This document shows positions 64,000 through 64,000 of a DNA stretch of 64,000 nucleotides, one piece after another. Below the pieces are notes generated by a model, which did not search any database, was not told the DNA's origin, and saw nothing but the letters and a program-made list of their open reading frames with translations. Numbering within the stretch: position 1 is the first letter of the stretch; each line of letters starts with the position of its first letter. Source of the DNA: Desmonostoc vinosum HA7617-LM4 (GTDB lineage: Bacteria > Cyanobacteriota > Cyanobacteriia > Cyanobacteriales > Nostocaceae). Location: NCBI GenBank assembly GCA_019359515.1, contig JAHHHC010000017.1, forward strand, positions 1 to 64,000. Direction: 5' to 3'. The position numbers were made by a program, and so were the translations under genes.

Positions 64000-64000
64000 A

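Overview
The window comes from a filamentous, probably heterocyst-forming cyanobacterium of the Nostocales. The evidence is gene content: a kaiABC clock operon with a KaiA lacking its N-terminal receiver, psbV-petE-petJ, OCP with FRP, Ycf20, the photosystem II S4 protein and a glycerate kinase of the photorespiratory type. The DNA is AT-rich, full of the octamer GCGATCGC (HIP1), and its intergenic spaces carry the 7- and 8-bp short tandem repeats and palindromes typical of the group. No ribosomal RNA, prophage, CRISPR array or intact transposase gene was seen.

Layout. 1-5.0 kb: two tandem minus-strand NACHT NTPases; the first runs off the left edge in near-identical 93-bp HEAT repeats, and a hairpin-rich element with inverted ends lies between them. 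5.2-10.4 kb: MFS exporter, SDR oxidoreductase, a DUF4351 nuclease-like protein, the S4 protein and two conserved small proteins. 10.5-19.5 kb: TolC-like channel, kaiC-kaiB-kaiA, and a divergent 1.1-kDa-scale (about 1120-residue) hybrid sensor kinase. 19.6-27.3 kb: a GT39-type glycosyltransferase with repeat DNA inserted in frame, a lipoprotein, Ycf20, glycerate kinase, a TrpF-like protein and two sugar ABC permeases. 27.6-34.2 kb: cytochrome c550, plastocyanin and cytochrome c6, a TonB-like protein, a lipase-like hydrolase, a G-rich heptamer array and a cytochrome b6 paralog.

34.4-43.8 kb: Na+/H+ antiporter, tRNA-Glu(TTC), a START-like protein, a GAF sensor protein lacking the kinase histidine, small hypotheticals, a possible sRNA, FRP and OCP. 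44.8-54.2 kb: FAD hydroxylase between inverted repeats, DnaG, a Uma2 nuclease, a cell-wall amidase homolog with altered active site, CcdA and Ccs1 for cytochrome c maturation, and a recent tandem duplication of a Uma2 gene. 54.4-64 kb: PstS, QueF, SRP RNA, YciI, 2'-5' RNA ligase-like protein, MnmA, a SPOR-like protein, an SPFH protein, FolP, TpiA and the tail of a PIN-domain toxin.

Functionally the window mixes core housekeeping (DnaG, FolP, TpiA, MnmA, QueF, SRP RNA), photosynthetic electron transport with the CcdA/Ccs1 machinery able to mature its c-type cytochromes, photoprotection (OCP/FRP) and the circadian clock. No complete new multigene system is evident. The most unusual signals are proteins that keep a fold but lose catalytic residues (kinase, amidase, cytochrome b6 paralog), repeats that have entered or reshaped coding regions, and relics that look like ends of IS200/IS605-type elements. 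All functional calls rest on motif reading by eye; no database search was run.
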